Assembly: GCA_945877115.1 (NCBI GenBank)
Contig: CAMCQR010000004.1
Span: 1 to 57,708 of the forward strand
Length of the DNA: 57,708 nucleotides
Origin: Synechococcus sp. UW140
Lineage (GTDB): Bacteria > Cyanobacteriota > Cyanobacteriia > PCC-6307 > Cyanobiaceae
Direction of reading: 5' to 3'
Shown: positions 17,492 to 25,740 of the stretch, piece by piece
Layout of the letters: each line of letters opens with the position of its first letter
Numbering within the stretch: position 1 is the first letter of the stretch
Notes under the pieces: generated by a model
Databases searched by the model: none
Seen by the model: only the letters and a program-made list of their open reading frames with translations
Told to the model about the DNA's origin: nothing
Made by a program: the position numbers and the translations under genes

Positions 17492-17791
17492 ATGAGCACT
17501 ACCCCCACCCTGACCCCCGAACGCACCCAGGCGCGGGAGCAGCTGCGTGAGCCCTATCCCCACTTCCGGGTGATCGTGCTCAACGACGACGTCAATACCT
17601 TTCAGCACGTGGTGGACTGCCTGGTGCGCCATATTCCGGGCATGGTGCCGGATCGGGCCTGGGAACTGGCGCACCGCATCGACGGTCAGGGTTCAGCGGA
17701 GGTCTGGAGCGGTCCCCAGGAGCAGGCCGAGCATTACCACCAACTGCTTGGCGCCGAGGGGCTGACGATGGCCCCCCTGGAACGCAGCTGA
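17492..17791 (+). CDS. clpS: ATP-dependent Clp protease adaptor ClpS
   Basis: ClpS delivers N-end-rule substrates to the Clp ATPase (ClpC in cyanobacteria). The 99-residue product from ATG 17492 (MSTTPTLTPERTQ) has the core motif RVIVLNDDVNTFQHVVDCL at about residues 27-45, in which the NDD and the following hydrophobics bind the destabilising N-terminal residue. The frame is open further upstream but without similarity. The DUF2103 gene follows 9 bases later, so the two are probably co-transcribed. Cyanobacteria often carry two ClpS forms; which one this is cannot be settled here. Confidence 0.93.
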   Translation: MSTTPTLTPERTQAREQLREPYPHFRVIVLNDDVNTFQHVVDCLVRHIPGMVPDRAWELAHRIDGQGSAEVWSGPQEQAEHYHQLLGAEGLTMAPLERS

Positions 17792-17800
17792 GCCAGCACC

Positions 17801-18076
17801 ATGGGCCGCGTGGTCATTACCCACAGCACCTATCTCGAAGGCCTGATTCCCCTGCTGAAGGCCCTGGCCCGGGAAGGGGGAATCGACACCGTGACCCCGG
17901 CGGTGATTTGTCGGGTGCGGGGCCGCAGTGAAAGCCTGCGGCTGAGGGTGTCGACCCCGATCACGGGCGGATTCAAGGTGGTGGCCCGGCGGGGATCCAG
18001 TGCCCAGGAGGTGTTCGTGATCACGGGCTGGGATCGCCAGAGGCTGCAGGAGCATCTGGACCATCTGGCCGGCTGA
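17801..18076 (+). CDS. DUF2103 putative metal-binding protein
   Basis: A 91-residue protein of the DUF2103 family, annotated in many cyanobacteria as a predicted metal-binding protein. It starts MGRVVITHSTYLEGLIPLLK, with the conserved HSTYLEGL segment, continues with TPAVICRVRGRSESLRLRVS, a beta-rich core, and ends in a GWDRQRLQEHLD helix. No function is established that I can name. It begins nine bases after clpS, and its last 56 bases overlap the convergent gene at 18021. Confidence 0.85.
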   Translation: MGRVVITHSTYLEGLIPLLKALAREGGIDTVTPAVICRVRGRSESLRLRVSTPITGGFKVVARRGSSAQEVFVITGWDRQRLQEHLDHLAG

Positions 18077-18476
18077 TCAAGGTGGTGGGGGCCGCCCGTT
18101 CGTGGACGGCGGCGGCGCTGAAGCGGGCCCAGGCCGCGCCATCGCGGAACCATCCATCGCCGCCCATGGGCACCAATTCATCCGGCTCCAGTCGCCAACG
18201 CTGGCTCAGATAGGTGCGACAGGCCTCCAGATCCAAAGGGTGCTGGTCCCCATGAACGACCGCGAATCGCAGGGCACGGATGCGCACGATGCCCGCCTCG
18301 GACTCCTGAATCGCTTCCTCCAACAGAAAGGTGCGAAAGGGGCTGGCGGGGTCGGTTTCGAGGGGATATTTACGCAGGTAAAGCTCGCGAGCCCGGGGAA
18401 ACACCGGGCCCGGGGCGCGGCTCAACAGCCGCTCAAAAGCCTGTTGAAAGCTGGGCTGGTCAGCGCTCACGGTCAA
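18021..18476 (-). CDS. Conserved-looking protein of unknown function
   Basis: I do not recognise this 151-residue protein. It is soluble, with an amphipathic N-terminal helix (SFQQAFERLLSRAPGPVFPR), a central acidic segment FLLEEAIQESEAGIVRIRAL and a FAVVHGDQHPLDLEACRTYL segment in which His-Gly-Asp-Gln-His is notable. The tail after about residue 125 is Pro/Ala-rich and is the part that overlaps DUF2103 on the other strand. Amino-acid composition and absence of repeats favour real coding. It lies on the same strand as the secreted protein gene upstream at 18520. Confidence 0.6.
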   Translation of the reverse strand: MTVSADQPSFQQAFERLLSRAPGPVFPRARELYLRKYPLETDPASPFRTFLLEEAIQESEAGIVRIRALRFAVVHGDQHPLDLEACRTYLSQRWRLEPDELVPMGGDGWFRDGAAWARFSAAAVHERAAPTTLISRPDGPDAPAASGDPSP

Positions 18477-18519
18477 CGGGTCATGGGGCGGATTCTGGGC
18501 AGAAGCAGGTCAGTCGCAA

Positions 18520-19077
18520 TCAGCGAACGCTGGCTGGACACTTGGCTCGCAAACTGCGGGCCATGGCCGCATCTGGGGCCGGGCCGCCGCTTTGCCACGA
18601 TCCGACACCGGAAGTTTCACTGAGGACAGCCCCCTTGGGGGAGAGGCTACGGGTACCGAGATCACGGCGCATCAGCGCCCCCGAGCGGCAATCGAAGGCC
18701 AGCTGGGAAAGCACTTCCAAGCGTGTGGTGGGGCCCGTGCCCATCGGTTGGCGATCGAGACGGCCCAACAGATAACTGATCTGCACCTTGCCGTCACCGA
18801 TGGGCTGAATCCCGCTGTCGATACCACCGGGGGGCAGCAGCACGCATACCGAAACGGGCCGTTGCTGCACCCAGCCATTCCCATGACGCACCGTGGCGGC
18901 GGGCCCGGTCTGGGGACGACACTCGCTAGCCCAGTTCCAGGGGAGGGTCTGAGTTGATTCCTGGGCCCTGGCTGCCGGAACGCCAGCTAAGACAAGGGCG
19001 AACCCAATTCCACCACCAACCCTGCTGATCAAAGTCCGGAATCCAGGAAGGGTCCGGAGCCGACGGGGGGCTCGCAT
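18520..19077 (-). CDS. Secreted protein of unknown function
   Basis: A 185-residue protein with a twin-Arg-containing basic N-terminus and a signal peptide (GGGIGFALVLAGVPAARA, about residues 21-38). The mature domain has four or more cysteines (near residues 53, 78, 129, 180), compatible with disulphide bonds in the periplasm, and a strand-rich region ISYLLGRLDRQPMGTGPTTR followed by FDCRSGALMRRDLG. That FDC...R pattern resembles small surface-adhesin-E-like domains, but this is only a suggestion. It lies between the gene at 18021 and purK on the same strand, with a 208-base gap before purK in which I see no gene. Confidence 0.62.
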   Translation of the reverse strand: MRAPRRLRTLPGFRTLISRVGGGIGFALVLAGVPAARAQESTQTLPWNWASECRPQTGPAATVRHGNGWVQQRPVSVCVLLPPGGIDSGIQPIGDGKVQISYLLGRLDRQPMGTGPTTRLEVLSQLAFDCRSGALMRRDLGTRSLSPKGAVLSETSGVGSWQSGGPAPDAAMARSLRAKCPASVR

Positions 19078-19285
19078 CAGGGGGGCGGGAAGGGGCTTGA
19101 AAAGGGTGGACCGCGGTGCCGTCTTGCCCCAGTGTTCGACCTGGAGTTACCAGTAGGGGGGTCAAGGGCGGGGCGTCGTTTCCAGCTCAAGGCCGGCTTA
19201 CGTTGCCGTCGCTGCAGACCCCCCGTGTCGAAAGGGAGTCAGATCAGAAACTGTGAAAGGCAGTCACCAACACAGCAGTCCGAAA

Positions 19286-20587
19286 TCACTGTAAGCGAAG
19301 TTTCCCCCCCTCGGGCAAGGGCCAGATCGCCCGCACCTGCTGGAGTTTTTCCAAGGCCTCCCGCCGCAACGCTTCGGCGCCGTTGGACTGCAGCAGCAGG
19401 GTGAGGTGGCCCAACTTGCGCCCGGGACTGGTCTGGCTTTTGCCGTACCAATGCAGGTGGGCACCGGGCAGGGCCGCGAGGGCCTGGCAATCGGCCTCGT
19501 CGCTGCCTTCCGATCTCTCCCTGCCCAACAGGTTGACCATCAAGGCCCCAGGCACCAGGGGCTCGGGGGAGCCCATGGGTAAGAGGGCCGCCAGCCGCAG
19601 CTGCTGGCCAAACTGGCTGCAGGCACAGGCCTCAATCGTGTAGTGGCCGGAATTGTGGGTGCGGGGGGCGAGCTCGTTGATTTGCAGCCCCGCGGGGCCA
19701 TAGAAAAATTCGATCGCCAGCAGACCGACGTAGTCGAGGGCCGTGAGCAGGGAGGCGGCGATATTGCGGGCGAAGGCCCCGACGGCGTGGCTGACGGGGG
19801 CGGGGAAGAGCACCCAATCGCACACCTGCTGCTGCTGATGGGTCTGGACCAGGGGGTAACAGACCACATTGCCCCCCTGGTCGCGGGCCGCAACCAGGGC
19901 GAGCTCCATGTCAAAGGCCACCAATTCTTCCAATAACCAGCCCGCCGGATCCACGGTCGCCAGCAGCGCTTCTAGGGCCTGCTGGTCGGGAATCGGCAGC
20001 GTGCCCTTGCCGTCGTAGCCGCCCCGGCTGGATTTGGCCATGAGGGGGAATTGAAAACCCTGGGGCAGTTCGGGGCGCCGCGGCGCATCAGCCCCCAAAG
20101 CCCCAGGTGGGATGAAACCAGCGGCCTGGGGCGATTCCTGGGCCTCCTGGGGCGCTGGGGGAGGCGCGAGCACCTGTTCCAGGGGACACCAGCGCGGGGT
20201 CGGCATGGAAAGCTTCTGCAGCAATTCGCGCTGGGCCCGTTTGCACATCAGCGCAGCCAGGGCATCAAGATTGGGAAGGAAGCGAACGCCGGCCTGGCGC
20301 AGTTCCTGCAGGGCCCCAAGCGGCACCCATTCATTCTCGAAGGTGATGACCTGGCAGCGGCGGGCCAATTCGGCTGTGGCTTCGACGTCGTCGAGATCCC
20401 CCAGGACGACGCTGCTGGCTAGGGGGACGGCCGGATCGCTGGCACTGGCGGCCTGCAGATGCAACTGGAGCCCCAGTCCCGGGGCCTCCTGCGCGAGCAT
20501 CAAAGCCAGCTGGCCGCCCCCCACGACACCGATGGAGGTCACCGCTGGCGGAGGCAGGGAGAATGGGTCTGGTCGGTCCTGCACCAT
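19286..20587 (-). CDS. purK: 5-(carboxyamino)imidazole ribonucleotide synthase PurK
   Basis: PurK is an ATP-grasp enzyme that carboxylates 5-aminoimidazole ribonucleotide with bicarbonate and ATP in purine synthesis. The N-terminal nucleotide-binding start is IGVVGGGQLALMLAQEAPGL (about residues 18-37). TFENEWVP near 88 and the ATP-grasp lysine region FPLMAKSSRGGYDGKGT follow, then NELAPRTHNSGHYTIEAC near residue 315, a hallmark of PurK. At 433 residues it is longer than typical (about 355-400) because of an Ala/Pro/Gln-rich insert near 145-170. No other pur gene is in the window. The sugar permease ends 62 bases upstream on the same strand. Confidence 0.93.
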   Translation of the reverse strand: MVQDRPDPFSLPPPAVTSIGVVGGGQLALMLAQEAPGLGLQLHLQAASASDPAVPLASSVVLGDLDDVEATAELARRCQVITFENEWVPLGALQELRQAGVRFLPNLDALAALMCKRAQRELLQKLSMPTPRWCPLEQVLAPPPAPQEAQESPQAAGFIPPGALGADAPRRPELPQGFQFPLMAKSSRGGYDGKGTLPIPDQQALEALLATVDPAGWLLEELVAFDMELALVAARDQGGNVVCYPLVQTHQQQQVCDWVLFPAPVSHAVGAFARNIAASLLTALDYVGLLAIEFFYGPAGLQINELAPRTHNSGHYTIEACACSQFGQQLRLAALLPMGSPEPLVPGALMVNLLGRERSEGSDEADCQALAALPGAHLHWYGKSQTSPGRKLGHLTLLLQSNGAEALRREALEKLQQVRAIWPLPEGGKLRLQ

Positions 20588-20649
20588 GGCCTGGCGGCAA
20601 TCCCACCATGATGTCGCCCAGCCGGCAACCCCTTGCCTTGATGGCCCCC

Positions 20650-21558
20650 CTAGGCCACGGGCCGATCGCCACTGACGACGGAACGCAGCAGGCTGAGCAG
20701 CAGCACCAGCACGAACAGGGCCAATCCGACCGTGCAGGCGTAGCTGATGTCCAGCTCGCTGAAGGCCAGGTCGTAGACGTAATAAACCACGGTGCGGGTG
20801 GCATCGGCGGGTCCGCCCTGGGTCATCAAAAAGACCTCCTCGAACACCTTGGTGGCGCCGATGGCGGCGATCACCGCCACCAGGGCCACGTAGGGTCGCA
20901 TCAGGGGCAAGGTGATGTCGAGATGGCGCCGCCAGCCGTGGCTGCCATCGAGGGATGCAGCCTCGTAGAGCTCGGCCGGGATGCCCTGCAGGCCGGCCAG
21001 AAAAATCACCATGTAATAACCGAGGCCCTTCCAGAGGGTCACCAGCATCACGGCGGGCAGGGCCAGGGCCGGCAGGGTCAAAAAGCCGATCGGGGTGAAG
21101 ATTGGGCCCAGCAAGGCCCCCAACCAGCCATTGATGAGGCCGTTTTCGGCATAGAGCCAGCGAAAGGCGATCGCCGCCACCACCAGCGACACCAACACCG
21201 GCGTATAAAAGGCGCCGCGAAACAGGGCCATGCCGGGCAGGGGTCGGTTGACGAGCACCGCCAGGGCCAAGGAACCCAGCACGATGGGGGGCACGATGCC
21301 TATCAGATATAAAAAGGTAGTAACCATGACGCGCCGCAGCATCGGATCGGCGGCCAAGCGCCGCAGGTTCGCCGCACCGACGAACTGCAACGGCTCGCCG
21401 AGATCGAGGCCGGTGCGGCTGAAGGCCATCACCAAAGCCAGCAGGGCCGGAATCAGCACCGAGATCGCCAAAAGGATCAGCGCCGGGGTCAGGAAGGCCC
21501 AGGCGGTGAGGCTGCTGGTAGCGGGGCTGGAGGGGGAGTTGGGCGAGGATTCGGGCAT
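20650..21558 (-). CDS. Carbohydrate ABC transporter permease (MalF/UgpA type)
   Basis: An inner-membrane permease of the binding-protein-dependent sugar importer family. From ATG 21558 the protein is 302 residues with six hydrophobic helices. The EAA loop that docks the ATPase reads EAASLDGSHGWRRHLDITLP near residue 205-225, an excellent match. A TTG at 21627 would add 23 residues of low-complexity Pro. No partner permease, binding protein or ATPase lies in the window, so the substrate is open and this may be a lone permease that shares components encoded elsewhere, as glucosylglycerol/trehalose-type systems sometimes do. It is followed by purK. Confidence 0.9.
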   Translation of the reverse strand: MPESSPNSPSSPATSSLTAWAFLTPALILLAISVLIPALLALVMAFSRTGLDLGEPLQFVGAANLRRLAADPMLRRVMVTTFLYLIGIVPPIVLGSLALAVLVNRPLPGMALFRGAFYTPVLVSLVVAAIAFRWLYAENGLINGWLGALLGPIFTPIGFLTLPALALPAVMLVTLWKGLGYYMVIFLAGLQGIPAELYEAASLDGSHGWRRHLDITLPLMRPYVALVAVIAAIGATKVFEEVFLMTQGGPADATRTVVYYVYDLAFSELDISYACTVGLALFVLVLLLSLLRSVVSGDRPVA

Positions 21559-21864
21559 CGAGCCATTGTCGGGGGTGGGGTTGGGTGTGGGTCGCTGCGG
21601 CTGGGGGAGGCGAGTTTGTCGATGCAAGGGCGCACGACGGAGAGGCCCAGGCCCAGGCCGATCTCGCGGCGAGTCATGCCTTCATCGATCCCGGAGTGCC
21701 AGAAATTGTTCGCAGAACGTACCGCGTTGTTTCCAGGCTCGTCGGATCCGAGCACGTTCACATCCTGACGATGAAAAAATTGCCTAACTTAACGTTCCAA
21801 TAGAGCTTCGCTATCGCTCAGCCCGCTGCACTTTGCATTAGGTTGATCCTCCGGGTAGAGGAGA

Positions 21865-22641
21865 ATGATGAAAATTGGTTTGATTGGATACGGTCACCTC
21901 GGTGCGGCTCTTCTGACGCAACTGGTTAAAGTTGGATTTGGAAAAGACAATTTAAGGATTACTATCTCTGGCTCTAGCCGTAGTCTCGCAAAGGTAGAAA
22001 GCGATGGAGTTTCAGACATAGTTTTATCAAATCGAGAACTTACCATGTGGGCCGACATTGTTATTATTACACTACGACCAACTGAAGCTTTAGCTCTCCA
22101 AGGTCTCTTTCTTGAATATCCTGGAATTGTCATATCTACAATGGCTGGATTGAAGACAACTAGTTTAGAAATAATATTGGCTCATGACGTCTATCGAGCA
22201 ATGCCGAGTAGTCCGATAACAATCGAAAATGGAAACGCTATCTGTGGAATATTTCCATGGAATAAGAACGTGGCAGATCTTTTTAGAACAATGGGATTCA
22301 AGAGTTATATCCTCAATATCGAAGAGCAACTACATGTATTTACTTCACTAGTCTGCTTACCCGCCGCTTTTCTATTGCTTTCCTTGAAGAACAGAGCCTA
22401 TGACATCCCTAAGAATAACTATGGTTTCCAGGAATTTTTTTCTGTGTTCAACTGGGCTCTCGAAAATACCCCTACCAATCTGTCAATGGAAGAATCTGAG
22501 CAATACATCAGCAGAATGGCAACGAAAGGTGGAATTACAGAAACCATTGTCCGCGCGCTGAGGGCTGGGAATAACCTACCTGAGTCAATAAATCTGGGAA
22601 TCAAAAGAAGCAAGGAAATATCAGAATCATTAACCCAATAA
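21865..22641 (+). CDS. Pyrroline-5-carboxylate reductase-like NAD(P)-binding protein
   Basis: A 258-residue Rossmann protein related to ProC, which reduces pyrroline-5-carboxylate to proline. It opens MMKIGLIGYGHLGAALLTQL with a GxGxxG-type loop. VIISTM-type and MPSSPITIENGNAI segments follow (P5CR normally has MPN near here), and the C-terminal signature is RMATKGGITETIVRALRAG, corresponding to the P5CR motif with GG-T. A good ribosome site (AGAGGAG) precedes the paired ATGs at 21865/21868. The DNA is strikingly AT-rich against its neighbours, so recent transfer is likely. It may act on another imine; proC function is not certain. No partner genes are adjacent. Confidence 0.8.
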   Translation: MMKIGLIGYGHLGAALLTQLVKVGFGKDNLRITISGSSRSLAKVESDGVSDIVLSNRELTMWADIVIITLRPTEALALQGLFLEYPGIVISTMAGLKTTSLEIILAHDVYRAMPSSPITIENGNAICGIFPWNKNVADLFRTMGFKSYILNIEEQLHVFTSLVCLPAAFLLLSLKNRAYDIPKNNYGFQEFFSVFNWALENTPTNLSMEESEQYISRMATKGGITETIVRALRAGNNLPESINLGIKRSKEISESLTQ

Positions 22642-22885
22642 TGTTTTCAACCTAAATGAGATTGAGGCGGTGCGCCGGGTGCTGCAAGGTGAAACCGCGG
22701 AGAGCACTCCTGCCGCATGAGGGAGGTGATCACGGCAGCGGCGACAACCCCAGGACCTACCCCATGTTGCCACGCTACAAGAGTTTCGGGATTCGCCGCT
22801 GCGTCCATGGCGATGAACTGATTTTTACGACCTGCAGCCGGAACATGCGTGCCTAATTACTTTGACCCTGTGGATGTTGATGGAT
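22642..22885. other. Intergenic stretch without a supported gene
   Basis: The 244 bases between the P5CR-like gene and the first broken duplicated gene contain only short, interrupted frames. The first part returns to high GC, marking the right edge of the AT-rich insert near 22650. The last 39 bases (22847-22885) resemble the sequence just beyond the second copy (25702-25740), so the duplication extends past the gene. Confidence 0.5.
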
Positions 22886-23644
22886 TCAGAGATTCGGATC
22901 TTCAGAGGTCGTTGGTATCATCAAGCTCAGGAAGGTTTGCAATCGGACGCGGTTGGTATCTGAGGGATTGAGCTGGACTCGGGCGGAAAGCAGAGTTGAT
23001 CGACGCAGGAGATCAAGTGCCGCGTTTTGGCGTTCAGCAGCCTCAGCCTGGCGGTTTCTTGCCTCAGCTGCTCGGTTTCTTTCTCGATCTGCTCGCTGTC
23101 GTTCTTCACCCTCAAGATTTCGCTCTCGATCTGCTCGCTGTCGTTCTTCACCCGAGAGATTTCTTTCTCGATCTGCTCGCTGTCGTTCCTTACCCGCAAG
23201 ATTTCGCTCTCAATCTGCTTCGTTCTCTCTTTGCTCCGCTCGATCGCGATCAGATTGTCGTTCATCCGCTGCTCGTGCTGCATCTTCCGCTGCTCGTAGC
23301 CGGGATCCCGTCGCCAGTTGAGCATCGACAGAAACTGTCGCCAGCGAGGCAGCGATGAGGGGGATGCCCCACTGCTGGGGGATGGGGAGGTTGCGCCCGG
23401 CGATGGTGAGGTGGTCATAGGAGGAGAAGAGTGCGATCAGTCCGAGGGCGAGGCCGCCGATGGCCTGGGTGAGACCGAGGCGATCGAGGGCGGGCCAGGA
23501 AGGAAGGGTTGGTAGCAATTCTGGCGGAACCGGCGGCTCCTCGCTGCCGGATGGCGGCCCGGCGGCGCTGGGGGGAGGGAACACAGGGCTGGGGCGGAGG
23601 CGGGAGGCGAGGAGGCCTCCATTCATCGATGCCACTGCTGTCAC
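22886..23644 (-). pseudogene. Membrane/coiled-coil protein gene, copy 1, broken by an in-frame TGA
   Basis: The frame from 23644 encodes a Pro-rich N-terminus, two hydrophobic stretches (AIGGLALGLIALFSSYDHL and WGIPLIAASLATVSVD) and a charged coil rich in Arg, Ala, Glu and Asp. It stops at TGA 23210-23212. In the same frame it then continues for 107 codons: three ERN-L-GEERQRADR-type 14-residue repeats, RNRQAEAAERQNAALDLLRR and a conserved end LSARVQLNPSDTNRVRLQTF, with a stop at 22886. The second copy (25741-26349) has CGA where this copy has TGA, so one C-to-T change explains the break. A 163-codon frame in another register (22927-23418) covers the same DNA but is a by-product of the repeats. 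Function unknown; a truncated 144-residue protein may still be made. Confidence 0.75.
23084..23209. repeat. Three tandem 42-bp coding repeats
   Basis: In the coding direction units begin at 23209, 23167 and 23125; each encodes a 14-residue block of the form ERNLxGxERQRADR. The second gene copy has only one equivalent segment, so the array expanded after duplication or was lost from the other copy. Confidence 0.8.
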
Positions 23645-23758
23645 AACACTGTTGGGAAGGACTTAGGCGAACGGCTCACTCCTGTCTGCCAGTGACTCAA
23701 GCCTGGAGCGGGCGTTCTTCTGCGTCAGCAAATAAACGCTTGACGTAGGCGGTAATGA

Positions 23759-24155
23759 CACAAGTGCACGGCGCAATTTGCCAACCGTGAGAGGGTTAGG
23801 GAATTTCAGGCTTTTGAGGAGCAGGCCAAGAAGCGCCTACTTATCCTTAGAGCTGCCTTTTCCCGCCAGGGCTTGATGCTGTTACCCACCAATCGCTTTG
23901 TAGCCCAAGGCGGAGACCGCAAGGGGCACATCGGCATCCGCATCAATCAGCATTGGCGCAGCTGCTTTGAGTGGCCCGAAAAAGGCCAGGTCTATCCCAT
24001 TCATCCCGGCAAGATTTTAGCGGATGAATTGCAGGATCTGAATATGTCGGCTGCCGAACCAGCCCGGCAGCTGCATGTGCCATCCAATCTTATGGGAGGT
24101 CGCCATGCCGTCGAGCCAGGTCATCTGGGAGCATGCCCCATCTGGGAGCATGCCA
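23759..24155 (+). pseudogene. Fused relic of a higBA toxin-antitoxin pair
   Basis: The open frame reads first like the C-terminal two thirds of a RelE/HigB-type toxin: ERVREFQAFEEQAKKRLLIL, then LLPTNRFVAQGGDRKGHIGI and RINQHWRSCFEWPEKGQ. It continues without a stop into the N-terminus of a HigA-type helix-turn-helix antitoxin: IHPGKILADELQDLNMSAAE and PARQLHVPSN. The toxin lacks its first strands and start, and the end of higB (normally VEIVDYH), the higA start codon and part of the HTH are deleted. After about 24089 only weak HigA similarity (GGRHAV) remains, ending in a direct repeat CATCTGGGAGCATGCC. It is a decayed remnant with no expected activity. Confidence 0.75.
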
Positions 24156-25568
24156 CTAATTGTTGCGACACTGTTCAAAAGGAACTCGAATCAAATACAG
24201 CGCATCTCTGGCTTGTATCTCCATTCCCCCACGATTCCACGTACCCCATCTGGTGACAAACTTTTTATTATTTTTGCGTTCAATCGCAATCGTGAAATTG
24301 TTGCGCAGCTCGTTATAGCAGCCCTCCAGATCAGTGAGAGTCAAATCGAGTACGGGAAGATTAAACGAATCAGTTGACTTGTTAACAATAAATAAACCTT
24401 CGGGTCCCCGTTGCATCATGACAACAGTGCTGCTGTTGGGGAATCTCAAAATCGTCTCCTTGACATTCTTCCCCTCGCGCCCTCGCTGCACCATGACCTC
24501 TCTGAACTTGACTCCGTACTTGATATAAGGCGCCATAAGGTTATGTTCGTTGAAGACTAGTGGTGTTCCACTTTCCCTAGCAAGAACGTAGGAAGTAGCA
24601 AGATAACTGTCGGTGATGTCAGTGTATGGATTGATTGCACTATCATTTAGTGCTTTAATTGTATCATGATTAGCTCCAAATGTCACACTCCGTGAGTCAT
24701 TGACAGCATTGGCTGGCAAGGAGCGTAGATCCCCACCAAACGTAAAAATATTCTTCATAGAATTATAAAGTCTGAAGTCGGTTACTGCAGCAATCCAATT
24801 GTAGTCTTCAGCTTTTGTGTCTTGATCTTCGATCACCTCAAGATAGTTCCAAGCCTGCTTGTTGCTTTCACGATCAATGAATTCAATATATTCTTTGACA
24901 ATATCTTTAGGCATGTGCTTAGCGGCATCGAAGCGAAAACCATCTACTCCCAAGCCAAGCAATTTTTTCAAATGTGATTTTTGTAGACGTTTTACATTAT
25001 CTGTGAACTTCAGATCAGGCAAACCACCGAGCCAACAATTAATCTCTGAATTCTGATTGCCATCTTGATAGCCATTGTTATCCGCTACTTCACAGGGTCT
25101 TTGTCCTGGATTCTGTGCTGTGGTTTTAAAATCGTTTTTGCTTAGCCCAGGGAACGTGTTTAGATTCTCTAAACCATCTGCTCCATCAAGGTTGGCCATG
25201 TGATTAAAGACCACATCCGCGATTACCTTCATGTTGCAGGAGTGGGCCTTTTTTGTGAGAGCTAGCAGGTCATTTTCGTTTCCCAAACCCTCAATGATTC
25301 TGTAATCGACGGGTTGATAGCGTTTCCACCACTGATCGCCAGGGTTTGACTTCTGGGTGGGAGATATCTGCACATGGGTGTATCCCTGCTGCCTTAAATC
25401 ACAAACAAATCCTTTGATATCAGTATATTTTTGATTAAACGCATGAAAGATGGCTATGGGCTGCTCACTAGACCAAGCTCTCTCTGTCCCGATCGTGAAG
25501 AAGAGGCTTTGAATCGAAATAAGGGGGACAAGCCAAAAGCTTTTTAAGTAGCTGCGTCGAATTGTCAT
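24156..25568 (-). CDS. Secreted alpha-amylase, GH13 family
   Basis: A glycoside hydrolase family 13 enzyme that cleaves alpha-1,4-glucans. From ATG 25568 the product is 470 residues with a signal peptide (SFWLVPLISIQSLFFTIG, cleavage near residue 32). The four GH13 regions are present: DVVFNH at 118-123, nucleophile Asp214 in GFRFDAAKH, acid/base Glu244 in NYLEVIED, and Asp302 in GANHD. It should be exported and act on external starch or maltodextrin. The gene is AT-rich compared with the flanks and lies between two broken copies of the same gene in direct orientation, so it was probably acquired. No sugar importer is adjacent. The C-terminal beta domain extends to EQCRNN. Confidence 0.93.
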   Translation of the reverse strand: MTIRRSYLKSFWLVPLISIQSLFFTIGTERAWSSEQPIAIFHAFNQKYTDIKGFVCDLRQQGYTHVQISPTQKSNPGDQWWKRYQPVDYRIIEGLGNENDLLALTKKAHSCNMKVIADVVFNHMANLDGADGLENLNTFPGLSKNDFKTTAQNPGQRPCEVADNNGYQDGNQNSEINCWLGGLPDLKFTDNVKRLQKSHLKKLLGLGVDGFRFDAAKHMPKDIVKEYIEFIDRESNKQAWNYLEVIEDQDTKAEDYNWIAAVTDFRLYNSMKNIFTFGGDLRSLPANAVNDSRSVTFGANHDTIKALNDSAINPYTDITDSYLATSYVLARESGTPLVFNEHNLMAPYIKYGVKFREVMVQRGREGKNVKETILRFPNSSTVVMMQRGPEGLFIVNKSTDSFNLPVLDLTLTDLEGCYNELRNNFTIAIERKNNKKFVTRWGTWNRGGMEIQARDALYLIRVPFEQCRNN

Positions 25569-25740
25569 CAGCGAACAAGTGGTTGATTTAATAACATAAG
25601 TAGAGCCACCAAACCTGTCACACCGAGATACGGTTTGTAACATTCAACAGACACGATCTGCCAAGCTAAAAACTGGCAGTAGTTTGGGGCACAAACTGGT
25701 GGCTTGCCTGATTGCCTTGACACTGTGGGTGTTAATGAAT

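Noticed and set aside
22927-23418. 163-codon coiled-coil protein with 14-residue repeats
   Set aside because: The other register of the same strand matches the second copy of the gene and has its conserved end (RVQLNPSDTNRVRLQTF); this frame is open only because the 42-bp repeats lack stops in it.
24114-24153. CATCTGGGAGCATGCC repeated twice as a CRISPR-like or IS end
   Set aside because: Only two adjacent copies without spacers or a transposase; probably slippage within the decayed higBA relic.
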